The translations under genes were made by a program, and so were the position numbers. This document shows, piece by piece, positions 33,446 through 42,043 of a stretch of DNA of 64,000 nucleotides. The DNA comes from CBDCRK01 sp965220955. GTDB lineage: Bacteria; Desulfobacterota; Binatia; Bin18; CBDCRK01. The notes under the pieces are model-generated. The model saw nothing but the letters and a program-made list of their open reading frames with translations. It ran no database searches and was not told the origin of the DNA. Within the stretch, counting starts at the first letter, position 1; the number at the start of each line of letters is the position of its first letter. The stretch lies in NCBI GenBank assembly GCA_965220955.1, contig CBDCRK010000002.1, positions 66,494-130,493 on the forward strand, written 5' to 3'.

Positions 33446-33790
33446 ATGAAGAACAAAGGTTTTACACTAATCGAACTTTTGGTGGTCGTTGCCATCATTG
33501 GTATTCTGGCTGCCATTGCCATCCCCCAGTTCACCGTATACCGTCAGAGGGGTTATGATAGTCGAGCAGAGACAGACCTGAGAAACTTTGTCACTGCTCA
33601 GGAAGCCTATTTCGCAAGTAATGAGCAGTACACCTCAGGCATTACCCCCCCAGGATTCAAACAATCCTCTGATGTTACAATTACTGTAGCCCTTACCGGT
33701 ACTAGTGCTTTTACTGCGACCGGGACCAGTGGCAAAGGCTCTGGTAAAACCTATACCTTCGATAGCACAACAGGGAGAATTACCAGCTAA
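33446..33790 (+). CDS. pilA: Type IV major pilin (type IVa prepilin)
   Basis: Prepilin of 114 residues with a five-residue leader MKNKG and the PilD cleavage site G|FTLIELLVVVAIIGILAAIAIPQF; Glu at mature position 5 is present. The hydrophobic helix continues as YRQRGYDSRAETDLRNFVTAQEAYF, followed by a short beta domain with Thr/Gly/Ser-rich loops (TITVALTGTSAFTATGTSGKGSG) typical of delta-type short pilins. No Cys pair for a D-loop is visible, and total length is at the short end. GGGAGG lies before the ATG. Preceded by a sigma-54 promoter and followed by a strong terminator, so it is its own transcription unit. Confidence 0.94.
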   Translation: MKNKGFTLIELLVVVAIIGILAAIAIPQFTVYRQRGYDSRAETDLRNFVTAQEAYFASNEQYTSGITPPGFKQSSDVTITVALTGTSAFTATGTSGKGSGKTYTFDSTTGRITS

Positions 33791-33825
33791 CCATCTAACT
33801 ATTGTCCTTATCTTGCCCATACCTT

Positions 33826-33859
33826 AGAGGAGCATGGGGAAAGTCTTCCATGCTCCTCT
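33826..33859 (+). terminator. Terminator-like hairpin after pilA
   Basis: AGAGGAGCATGG and its exact complement CCATGCTCCTCT (12 pairs) with a 10-base loop, then TTGCCTTT. A strong stem with a weak T tract between pilA and the YfhO gene. Confidence 0.65.
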
Positions 33860-33879
33860 TGCCTTTGGGGATGTGAGAG

Positions 33880-36339
33880 ATGTCCCGACTTGATTCTGCC
33901 GGAGGCAAAAGTGCTCCCTATGTGCTGCTGATCCTGCTTGGGATTACGCTCTTTTATGCCGAGGTGGTGTTTTTTTCCCAGGTGCCGATTCTACGTGACG
34001 CGGCTAAGTTCTTTTTCCCCATGAAATATTACCTCCACCTCCATCTGCAGGATCTTACTCTCCCTTTGTGGATACCCAATATCTTCATGGGCAGGCCCTT
34101 TCTGGCTAATTTCCAGTCCGGCATTTTTTATCCCCCGAATCTTTTATTCTTCTTACCTGCTCCTACCGCTGCTTTTCGCATCTTTTTCCTCTTCCACTAT
34201 GCCATCCTTGCTCTAGGGGCTTTCTTTTATTTACAATATAAGTCTTGCTCCCGACCGGTCTCGTTTCTGGGGGCTCTGGTCTTCACCTTTGGCGGCTTTA
34301 TGGTTTCGCTGGGCAACGTTCTAAACCATCTGCAGGCCGCCTCCTGGTTACCCTTTCTCCTTCTCTTTCACGAGAGACTGATGAACTCTCCTTCCTGGCG
34401 CTATTTTCTGGTGTTTACTCTTTTTGAACTTCTTCACTTCCTAGGGGGATCTCCAGAAATTTTCCTGATGACCAATCTGATACTATTTCTCCTCACGCTC
34501 TTTCGAGCGTGGTCAGCGGAAAAGCTCTTCTCTCGTTGGTCCCTGCTTCTGATCCCCACTTCTTTGGGTGTCACTCTGCTTATCGCCCTCCCCCAGATCC
34601 TCCCCACCTTAGAGATGATTCAGCTTTCTCCCCGTAGTGAGGGGTTGCCTTTTGCAGACCTCTCTCGCTGGTCCTTTGAACCAATCTCCCTCCTCAACCT
34701 ATTTTTTCCCCCTCGTTTTCTTAGTCCTGAGGGCCAATTCGGCTTCCATGCCCTCCTAGATACAGAAGTGCCATGGGTCTTAAGCATCTATCTGGGCGCT
34801 CTCATCCCCTCCATGGCTCTTTTTTTCCTCTGGCAGGGGCAAAAGCGGGAGAAGTATTTGTGGGGAGCCCTTCTTCTCTTGGGGCTCCTTCTGGCTATGG
34901 GAGTCCATACCCCGCTCTTCCCTTTTCTCCTGGCTTCCTTCCCCCCTCTGGCCATGTTTCGCTATCCAGAAAAGTTTCTCTACTTTATCCACCTCTCTCT
35001 CTTTGTGCTGAGTAGCCAAGGCCTGGCCCTGCTCCTCGACACTGAGGATCAGCCTCTTCGCCGCAAAGCTCTCCTCCTTCTTGGCGGGGTGGGGCTCACC
35101 ATCACCATCCCTTACCTTTTTTTCCTCTTCCGACTTGACACCATTGTTACTAGCCTCTCCTGGATGAAATCTCATGGCATCGCACTAATCTTAAACCCCT
35201 GGGCCATAGGCAGCCTAGGAGTCAACTGGGAAAGGTTCCTTCTCATTACCCTGGCGGCTATCTTGTTGCTTCTCTCTTATAATCATGCCTGGTTAAAAAA
35301 GAATACTTTCATCCTTCTCTTTACCGCTCTGCTCTCCTTGGACGTCTTGGTAGCGAATCGGGACCTCAACCTTTATGCTGATGCTCGTGTTCTGCTTTCT
35401 CCCTCCCCGATTGCCCGCCTTTGTGGGGCTCCTTCCCATGACTATCGCACCGTTCATGGGAAAGTGGATTTCCACAACATGGATAGCTCTCCGATGGGGC
35501 AAGAGCTTTCACCCTCTAACAAGCTGTACTTTGCTGCCTATGACTACAATACGCGCATCCCCGTTATTAAGGAGCATGAGCTTCTCTTTCTGCGGATCTC
35601 CTATCCTAACACTGGTATCATCCAAGGGCTGGATCATTTCTGGGGCCCTGGCGGCATCCAGCTCACTGACGAGATTGATCTTCTTAAGATTCTTACCATC
35701 TTACCCCTGGATCAACAATTAAAACTCCTGCAAACCTTCAATGTCCGCTTTCTCGTAGCTCCCAGTTTTCTCACCTCCTCGCAGATTGTGAAAACCATTC
35801 CTCTTGCCGAGAGACCTCTTACCTTCTACGAGCTTCGTTCTCCTAGCCCACGGGCCTATCTTGCCTACCGATCACACACCGCCTCAGATCCTATCGAGAC
35901 TACCAACCTCATTATTCAGGAAGACTTTGATCCTCAGCGTGATGTTGTTGTCCACAAGTCCCGTCCTTTGACTCAATCCCGTACGGGCCCGCACCTGATA
36001 GGAAGCCCTCACCCCAACGACTACGTAAAGATTACCTCTTATGGTGATAGGGAGATCTCCCTGGAGTCTCAGTCTCACAGTCCGGCCATTCTTGTCCTCA
36101 ACGACACCTCTTATCCCGGCTGGAAGGCCAGCGTTGATGGCAGAGAGACCCCCATCTTGCGTGCCAACTGGTGGGTGCGAGGTATAGCAGTAGAGGAGGG
36201 CCGACATACCGTGGTCTTCCGCTATGAACCGGCCACATTTTTCTTGGGCATCAAGCTATCGCTTCTTTCCCTAACCGGGCTCTCCCTGCTCTTAATGCTT
36301 GGCAAAATAAGTAGACGGGGGCTTTCCTTGTGGCGTTGA
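33880..36339 (+). CDS. YfhO-family membrane protein, paralogue 1
   Basis: Large polytopic membrane protein (819 residues) of the YfhO family, glycosyltransferase-C-like proteins that modify surface polymers. The N-terminal half has many hydrophobic helices and the family block PLWIPNIFMGRPFLANFQSG (about 65-84), NVLNHLQAASWLPFLLLF and HFLGGSPEIFLM. A soluble C-terminal part follows with LNDTSYPGWKASVDG (about 750) and ILRANWWVRGIAVEEG, ending in a last hydrophobic helix. It is about 60% identical in the N-terminal region to the gene at 39587, and several decayed genes separate the two. Substrate not known. Start chosen at 33880; GAGAG lies upstream. Confidence 0.85.
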   Translation: MSRLDSAGGKSAPYVLLILLGITLFYAEVVFFSQVPILRDAAKFFFPMKYYLHLHLQDLTLPLWIPNIFMGRPFLANFQSGIFYPPNLLFFLPAPTAAFRIFFLFHYAILALGAFFYLQYKSCSRPVSFLGALVFTFGGFMVSLGNVLNHLQAASWLPFLLLFHERLMNSPSWRYFLVFTLFELLHFLGGSPEIFLMTNLILFLLTLFRAWSAEKLFSRWSLLLIPTSLGVTLLIALPQILPTLEMIQLSPRSEGLPFADLSRWSFEPISLLNLFFPPRFLSPEGQFGFHALLDTEVPWVLSIYLGALIPSMALFFLWQGQKREKYLWGALLLLGLLLAMGVHTPLFPFLLASFPPLAMFRYPEKFLYFIHLSLFVLSSQGLALLLDTEDQPLRRKALLLLGGVGLTITIPYLFFLFRLDTIVTSLSWMKSHGIALILNPWAIGSLGVNWERFLLITLAAILLLLSYNHAWLKKNTFILLFTALLSLDVLVANRDLNLYADARVLLSPSPIARLCGAPSHDYRTVHGKVDFHNMDSSPMGQELSPSNKLYFAAYDYNTRIPVIKEHELLFLRISYPNTGIIQGLDHFWGPGGIQLTDEIDLLKILTILPLDQQLKLLQTFNVRFLVAPSFLTSSQIVKTIPLAERPLTFYELRSPSPRAYLAYRSHTASDPIETTNLIIQEDFDPQRDVVVHKSRPLTQSRTGPHLIGSPHPNDYVKITSYGDREISLESQSHSPAILVLNDTSYPGWKASVDGRETPILRANWWVRGIAVEEGRHTVVFRYEPATFFLGIKLSLLSLTGLSLLLMLGKISRRGLSLWR

Positions 36340-36426
36340 TTATCCGCGCCACCAACCTAGGTTGGATCCTTGGGCTAGATCCTAATGTTCGCGAGATCAC
36401 TGACAAGAATTATAGTGAGGACTGCC

Positions 36427-36611
36427 ATGATTGTCCTGGCAGTCCTGGCGGTTTACTGGTCCTCTTTGGACAACAAGGCCCTGACCAAGGGGCAGAATAT
36501 TTTCAGCAAGTTTTGGATCTTAGTCCAGATTACCCACAAAAAAACCTTATCCAAAGCCTACTAGAGCAAAGAATAGCTGTTGGGCAGGATGAAAATCTTC
36601 CGGCAGATTAA
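36427..36611 (+). pseudogene. Two-frame remnant of a membrane/TPR protein
   Basis: A short N-terminal frame (from ATG 36427) reads MIVLAVLAVYWSSLDNKALT, like the hydrophobic start of TPR-containing membrane glycosyltransferases. A different frame then reads DQGAEYFQQVLDLSPDYPQ, a TPR-like end, and stops at 36611. The two parts are close together, so the body of the gene (several hundred residues) is missing and the frame is shifted. The GTG-started frame from 36330 overlapping the YfhO stop is not taken as a gene. Assignment to the TMTC/TPR type is tentative. Confidence 0.4.
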
Positions 36612-36638
36612 ACCACCAGCTCCCCATGACCGGCCAAT

Positions 36639-38258
36639 ATGAAAAACACTAAAAACGAAAAAGAAGGCAAGAGGATTGTTGGGCTTCCAGCCTTCCTCTC
36701 CTTTTTTTCGTACCCCTACCTGTTGCTTGCTCTGGTGCTCAGTAGAGCCCTGTCCTTTTGCTCTTCTAATGAGGCCGATAATGACCTATGGGAGCGCCTC
36801 CTTCTGGGCAGAGATATTTTGAGCGCTGTAGGTTCAAGCCCACAAGGAGGCAACGGGCTAGTCTCGCAAGTGCTTTATACCAATACTTATTCTTTTACTG
36901 CTCCCAGCCAACCAGCAGTGATTCATGAATGGTTGGCAGACGTGATCTTCTTTATCATCTACCAATGGGGGGGAATCCTGGCCTTTTACTTTTTAAATTG
37001 AGCTTGGCCCTTTTGACCGTTTTTCTCATCCTGGCCTTGTGCCGGCAGCAGACAGCAAATCCGTGGTGCGCGGCTTTTCCCACTCTTTTTGCCATACCCA
37101 TCCTCTCGCCCGGTTATTTGACCAGACCCCAGATCTTCACCTATCTCTTCGCGGCCCTGTACTTTTACATTTTGTACCAGTTTACCGAGAGGGGCAAAAA
37201 TATCCTTTTCTTACTTCCCCTGGTGATGGCCATCTGGGCTAACGTCCACGGCGGTTTTCTTGTAGGCTTAGGAAGCATTACGATTTTTACCGTCTCTACG
37301 ATCTTTGACTTCCTGCGTGACAAGAAGGCCGAGCGCAAGGCTGTCGGCCTTCTCCTTTTGTGGGGTGGACTGTCGGCCCTCTCTACCTTGTTAACCCCCT
37401 ATGGAATAAAGCTGTGGGAGTTTCTCTCCCACAGCCTCGCTACCCCCCCGTCCCATTACCGAATGGTATCCCATCCCGTTTCTTGATACTTCCTTTCTGT
37501 ATGTGAAGGTCATGGTCATCCTCTTGGGCCTGGCGCTCTTTATCTTACCCAGGCAAACACAGCGGCTGTGGGAAATCACGCTTGTTGGATTCGCTGTCTA
37601 TTTTGCCCTTCGGCATCATCGACATATTCCTCTCCTGGATATTCTGGGAGCTTCCCTTCTGGCCAAAGGGCTGGGGAGCTTATGGGGGCGAGTGGCAGGA
37701 AGAGAGAAAAATATCCTGAGTTCTCCAGGGTTTCATTTCGTCCTGAAAACCGCCATTGTTGTTATGGCTTTATCCCATTTCCTCACCACAGGTGCTATTT
37801 ACCTGCGTGCATATGGACAGGTAGTAGTTACGGCCGATTTCCCGGTGGCCGCCGTAGCTTTTATCAAAAACAACCAGATCTGGGGAAATCTGATTGTTCC
37901 TTTTGATTGGGGAAGTTATGCCTTGTGGCATCTCTTTCCCCAGTGCAGGGTTTCTATTGATGGCCGCTATGACACAGCCTATCCTTCAGAGGTCCTCCAA
38001 GATCATTGGCAGTTTACCGGAGGAGGGACACAATGGCGCAACCTGATAGAAAAATATCCTAGTGAGATTGCCCTATTAATGCGGAGACATGGAACCCACC
38101 TGCGGCTCTTTGAGGACCCAGAATGGCAGTATATCTACTCCGACCCAGTAGCGTTGATCTTTATCCGCAAAGTGTCCTCACAGAAGGCGGTGCTGGAAAA
38201 GCTCAGGGACAACCGCTTGGACCGCTCTCGCCCGGCTATTGACCCCTACTTTCCCTGA
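36639..38258 (+). pseudogene. Membrane glycosyltransferase-like protein with two homopolymer frameshifts
   Basis: Three consecutive frames make one ~540-residue polytopic protein of a family common in delta-like bacteria. Frame one runs from MKNTKNEKEG through DLWERLLLGRDIL, NTYSFTAPSQPAVIHEWLADVIFF to IIYQWGG. At a run of seven G (36967-36973) it shifts to NPGLLLFKLSLALL... IWANVHGGFLVGLGS... LSHSLATP. At a run of seven C (37443-37449) it shifts to PITEWYPIPFLDTSFLYVK and on to IDPYFP and TGA at 38258. One extra G and one fewer C restore a single reading frame. Homopolymers make sequencing error or phase variation as likely as decay. The last ~200 residues form a soluble domain (WGSYALWHLFPQCRVSIDGRYDTAYP). 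Confidence 0.75.
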
Positions 38259-38269
38259 GGAGATAGTGA

Positions 38270-39219
38270 ATGACTCCAACTTTACTTAGACTTTTTATTT
38301 TCAGCTTTTTGATACTCTACTTTGAGCTTGTACTCATTAGATATCTGGCTGTTAACCTTCAGGCCTTTTCGTTCTTCATCACATGGTTATTTTGGCAACG
38401 TCAATATCGATGTGTACAACCGTAAGGATGAACCCCTATGGTCTATACTCGTAGGCATGCTCCCTTATGTGCAGCAATTTGGTCTCGAAACCGTTGTGGT
38501 CATTATTTTTTTCTTGGCATCTGTTCTCTTTATACCCTTTAGGAAGGTATTTTCGACAGTTCTCAGCCCTGACCGCATACAGCGTCAACATTGCCGGCAG
38601 CCTAGCTGGTATCATCACCTTTGCTATTATGAGTTACTTCTCTACGCTTCCTTTGCTGTGGTTTTCCTCAGGCATCATGATGTTTTGTTGGCCAGCTGTG
38701 GAAGACCCAGGGGACCGACCCCGCCCCTCTTCTTCATAGGGGCGGGCTTTTGGCTATTGGAGACCAAGAGTGTTACAGAGATGTCTCTATTATTTGGCTC
38801 TACCTGGGTAGTCAATGTATTGGTATTCTCTGCGATTCTTCTGGTCATCGTTTTAGCAAATTTGGTTGTGATGAAGATATCCAAGTTGAACAGGAACCTG
38901 TTGTTCTTGCTTCTTTTCGCCTCACTTATTGTCAACTATAACCTCTCAGTTAACTATCTGTTACACATCTCGACAACTTTCCAGTAGATCCTGGGGATAA
39001 TATTGGTTGGCTTCCCTCTCTTTTTTTACCGGGATTATATTTGCCGACATCTTCAGGAGAAGAAAAGAAACTACAACTTCCTTAGCCTTCAACTCAATTG
39101 GGGCCATATTGGGCGGGATCATTGAATACAGCTTCATGGTTTTGGGTATGAAGCAATTATATTTTCTGGCACTTCTATTCTATCTCTTGGCCTTACTTTC
39201 CAACAGAAAGGTTCCGTGA
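38270..39219 (+). pseudogene. Decayed spermidine-synthase-like/integral membrane protein gene
   Basis: Pieces of one polytopic membrane protein appear in shifting frames. MTPTLLRLFIFSFLILYFELVLIRYLAVNLQAFSFF (start 38270) is the typical first helix. Then, in another frame, come HGYFGNVNIDVYNRKDEPLW and FGLETVVVIIFFLASVLFIPF; in a third, SALTAYSVNIAGSLAGIITF; back to the second with FIGAGFWLLETKSVTEMSLLFGSTWVVN; and finally SLSFFTGIIFADIFRRRKETTTSLAFNSIGAILGG to LLSNRKVP. At least four frame changes and some missing sequence are needed. The order of blocks matches the membrane half of spermidine-synthase-like proteins, so this is a clear pseudogene. Confidence 0.75.
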
Positions 39220-39247
39220 CCATTCTTTTATCCCTTTTGAGCAGGCC

Positions 39248-39571
39248 ATGGCATTCACTGGTGAAGCTGCCGATACCATCCTGAAAAAAGAATGGCAGGA
39301 GGGCGACTCTCTTCTTACCGCTCTTGCCTTCCTTCCCTACTACGCCTGGCGTCTCAAGGTCGACCCACAAACAGGTCGCATCTACACAGCAGAAGACGCA
39401 TTCATTAGAGGACAGCCTATCCCCCAACAGCCCACCTGGGTTGCCTACACCCCGCAGATTCACACCGATCAAAAGGCAGCAGAGGAAATGTGGAAGCTTC
39501 TCAGCCGTGGCTATACTCTCCGGCTAAAGAATAATTATGGAGCTCTGTATCAGCGGAGGGCCGCCCCATAG
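39248..39571 (+). pseudogene. C-terminal fragment, probably of an envelope glycosyltransferase
   Basis: A 107-residue frame, EAADTILKKEWQEGDSLLTALAFLPYYAWRLKVDPQTGRIYT ... PTWVAYTPQI ... RGYTLRLKNNYGALYQRR, resembling the soluble C-terminal tail of membrane glycosyltransferases of the GT39/ArnT-like type that end in a periplasmic domain. No membrane segments precede it in frame. The start is open: the frame continues upstream across the previous pseudogene end (RDHSFIPFEQAMAF). It is interpreted as the tail of a deleted gene; a small free-standing protein cannot be ruled out. Confidence 0.45.
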
Positions 39572-39586
39572 ATAGAAAGGTCAAGA

Positions 39587-41998
39587 ATGAATCTGAGGCT
39601 ATTAGTAGCAAAAGCAGTGGGTAGCCGTACAGGGCTTGCCCTCCTCACTATTGGGTTAGCCCTTATGCTTTTCTATGAGGAGATAATCTTCTCTTCTGGC
39701 GTGCCTGCCTTGCGGGACTTGCCCAGCTTTTTTTATCCCTTGAAATATTACCTCCACGTCCATCTGCGCGAGTTCAGCCTACCTTTGTGGAACCCACATG
39801 TTGCTATGGGCAGGCCCTTTGTTGCTAGCTTTCAGTCTGGAGTCTTCTATCTGCCCAATCTGATCTTTGCCCTCCCTTCTCCTACCCTAGCCTTCCGCAT
39901 CTTCTTTCTCTTTCACTATGGGGTTATTGCTATCGGCGCCTTTTTCTACCTCCGCTGGCGCCACCACTCGCATACGACCTCGATTATCGGCTCCCTCCTT
40001 CTCTCTCTGGGTGGATGTATGGTCTCTTTTGGCAATGTCCTCAATAACCTGCAAGCGGCTGCTTGGCTCCCCTGGGTTCTCCTCTACTGGGAAAAGCTCC
40101 TTCTGTTCCCTGGTAGGAGATACTTTGGAGTCTTTGCCTCCATGGAGCTTTTACACTTTCTTGGGGGTTCTCCGGAAATCTTCCTGATGACGAATATAAC
40201 CCTTGTGGGGCTTAACCTGTTTCAATACCTGAGCACAAAAAAGCGGGTTTATCTCTCTTCTCTCCTCTCTCTTTTCTGTTGCCTGGGTCTTATTTTTGTC
40301 CTTACCTTACCACAAATTCTCCCCACTCTGGAAATGTTCTGGTCCTCTATCCGGTATGAGGGTTTTTCTCTATCCGAGGTAGAAGAAGTGCCCTTCTCTC
40401 CCTTGACTGTTATGAACCTCCTCTTACCCCGTACATTCCTTAGCCCGCAGGGACAGTTTGGCTTTGAGTCCTTACTAGACCGGGAGATTCCCTGGCTCCT
40501 CAGCATATACATCGGGCTCCTCCCCTTCCTTGCTGGGCTTTTCTTCCTCTGGCAAGGAAGAGACAGAGAAAGGTTCTTCTGGGGGGTCCTTTTTGTCCTC
40601 TCCTTCTCTCTGGCTATGGGGAGTTACAACCCTCTCTTTCCTTGGTTGTACCACTATCTCCCCTTTGTTGCTGCCTTTCGTTATCCAGAGAAATTCTTCT
40701 ATCTGACCCATCTCTCCCTTTTTGTGCTCAGCATCGAGGGGCTTTCTCTACTTCTTGTGCCTGAGGGCCGTAGCCATAGAAAGAAGTTCCTCTTATTGCT
40801 TGTCTCCCTACTCTTTTGCCTTCTCCTCTTCTATCTCCTCCTCTCTCTCCGTGCGGGCCTCATCATTCGGACTTTTATCTGGATAGCAGCACAAGGGATC
40901 CCGCTTGTCCTTAACCCTTGGGCTCTTGGCCATTTGGCATGGAGTACGGAGCGGGCTATCCTCCTTAGCCTTGCCGGGGTTCTGCTCTTTATTATCTGGG
41001 ATCGCTCCTCCGGCTGGGCTCAAGACAGATCTCGGATTTGGACAAGGGTTCTGCCCCTTCTTTTCCTTAGCCTCATCTACACCGATCTTTTTTCTGCCCA
41101 CCGGGGCCTTAATCTCTATATCAATGCTGCTTTCTTCTCTGCCCCCTCTCCTATTGCCCTGGCCTGCGGAGCCCCTTCTCATGATTTTCGCCTTGCCCAC
41201 ATGCGCAAGAACGCCAGCCACTATGACAAAGATGTTTCGATTGCCGAGCAGGAAAAGGGGTTACTTCGCGTCTGCTTTCCCAACTCTGGCATCCTCTGCG
41301 GGGTAGACCATATCTATGGGGTGGACCACCACAGTGGGGGAGATGGCATGAAGCTGCGGGACGAGGTCGCCTTCCGTAAGCTTCTGCGCCCCCTACCCCT
41401 TGACCTGCAGGTGAAGGTCCTGGGCACGCTTAATACACGTTTTATTGTCTCTGATTACCTTCTTCCTTCTACCCTCCTCCACCAGATAGCCGACGGTATT
41501 CCCCCTCATTACTTCCTGTATGAGGTACCAGGCGCCTCTGAACGCGCCTATCTGGCCTATCGGACTCTCTCCGCCTCTACTCCAGAAGACACACTTAATG
41601 TTCTCCTTAGCCAGGAGTTTGACTCTACCTATGATGTAATCCTTGATCACTCTGTCCCCCTTAAAGGGTCTCCCTCTCCTGATGATCACGTTCGCATTAT
41701 CTCTTACTATGACGAGGAGGTAAGGATAGCGGTCTCTAACGTCAAACCGGCTATCCTGGTGCTTAATGACTATCACTACCCAGGATGGGAGGTCATTGTA
41801 GATGGAGAGAAGAGGCCCATCTTGCGGGCGAACTGGTGGGTACGGGGAGTAGAGCTGGCACCCGGTCATCACACAGTGATCTTCCGCTATACTCCTACTG
41901 CTTTATTCCTCGGTCTTAAAATCTCCTCGGCCACGCTGGCTGCTGTTCTTCTGCTCTGTGCCGTATGGAAGTATAGGCAGAGGCGGGCTCAGGAATAG
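39587..41998 (+). CDS. YfhO-family membrane protein, paralogue 2
   Basis: Second intact YfhO paralogue (803 residues). It follows paralogue 1 block by block: LRDLPSFFYPLKYYLHVHLREFSLPLWNPH, AMGRPFVASFQSGVFY, FRIFFLFHYGVIAIGAFFYL, FGNVLNNLQAAAWLPW, HFLGGSPEIFLM, and the C-terminal VLNDYHYPGWEVIVDGEKRPILRANWWVRG. The first ~15 residues are basic, then about a dozen helices, a soluble domain from about residue 520, and a final helix. It starts 15 bases after the preceding remnant. The pair flanking a stretch of decayed genes suggests a duplicated locus; recombination between the copies could delete the region between them. Substrate unknown. Confidence 0.85.
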   Translation: MNLRLLVAKAVGSRTGLALLTIGLALMLFYEEIIFSSGVPALRDLPSFFYPLKYYLHVHLREFSLPLWNPHVAMGRPFVASFQSGVFYLPNLIFALPSPTLAFRIFFLFHYGVIAIGAFFYLRWRHHSHTTSIIGSLLLSLGGCMVSFGNVLNNLQAAAWLPWVLLYWEKLLLFPGRRYFGVFASMELLHFLGGSPEIFLMTNITLVGLNLFQYLSTKKRVYLSSLLSLFCCLGLIFVLTLPQILPTLEMFWSSIRYEGFSLSEVEEVPFSPLTVMNLLLPRTFLSPQGQFGFESLLDREIPWLLSIYIGLLPFLAGLFFLWQGRDRERFFWGVLFVLSFSLAMGSYNPLFPWLYHYLPFVAAFRYPEKFFYLTHLSLFVLSIEGLSLLLVPEGRSHRKKFLLLLVSLLFCLLLFYLLLSLRAGLIIRTFIWIAAQGIPLVLNPWALGHLAWSTERAILLSLAGVLLFIIWDRSSGWAQDRSRIWTRVLPLLFLSLIYTDLFSAHRGLNLYINAAFFSAPSPIALACGAPSHDFRLAHMRKNASHYDKDVSIAEQEKGLLRVCFPNSGILCGVDHIYGVDHHSGGDGMKLRDEVAFRKLLRPLPLDLQVKVLGTLNTRFIVSDYLLPSTLLHQIADGIPPHYFLYEVPGASERAYLAYRTLSASTPEDTLNVLLSQEFDSTYDVILDHSVPLKGSPSPDDHVRIISYYDEEVRIAVSNVKPAILVLNDYHYPGWEVIVDGEKRPILRANWWVRGVELAPGHHTVIFRYTPTALFLGLKISSATLAAVLLLCAVWKYRQRRAQE

Positions 41999-42043
41999 GC
42001 GGAGAAAGAAAGGTTAGTCGGAAAACTTAAAGTATAACAAAAG

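Noticed and set aside
36330..36611. GTG-started 93-residue gene overlapping the YfhO stop
   Set aside because: Only the last ~40 residues look like protein (TPR-type); the first half is antilogous to family patterns and reads better in another frame, so it is treated as a remnant.
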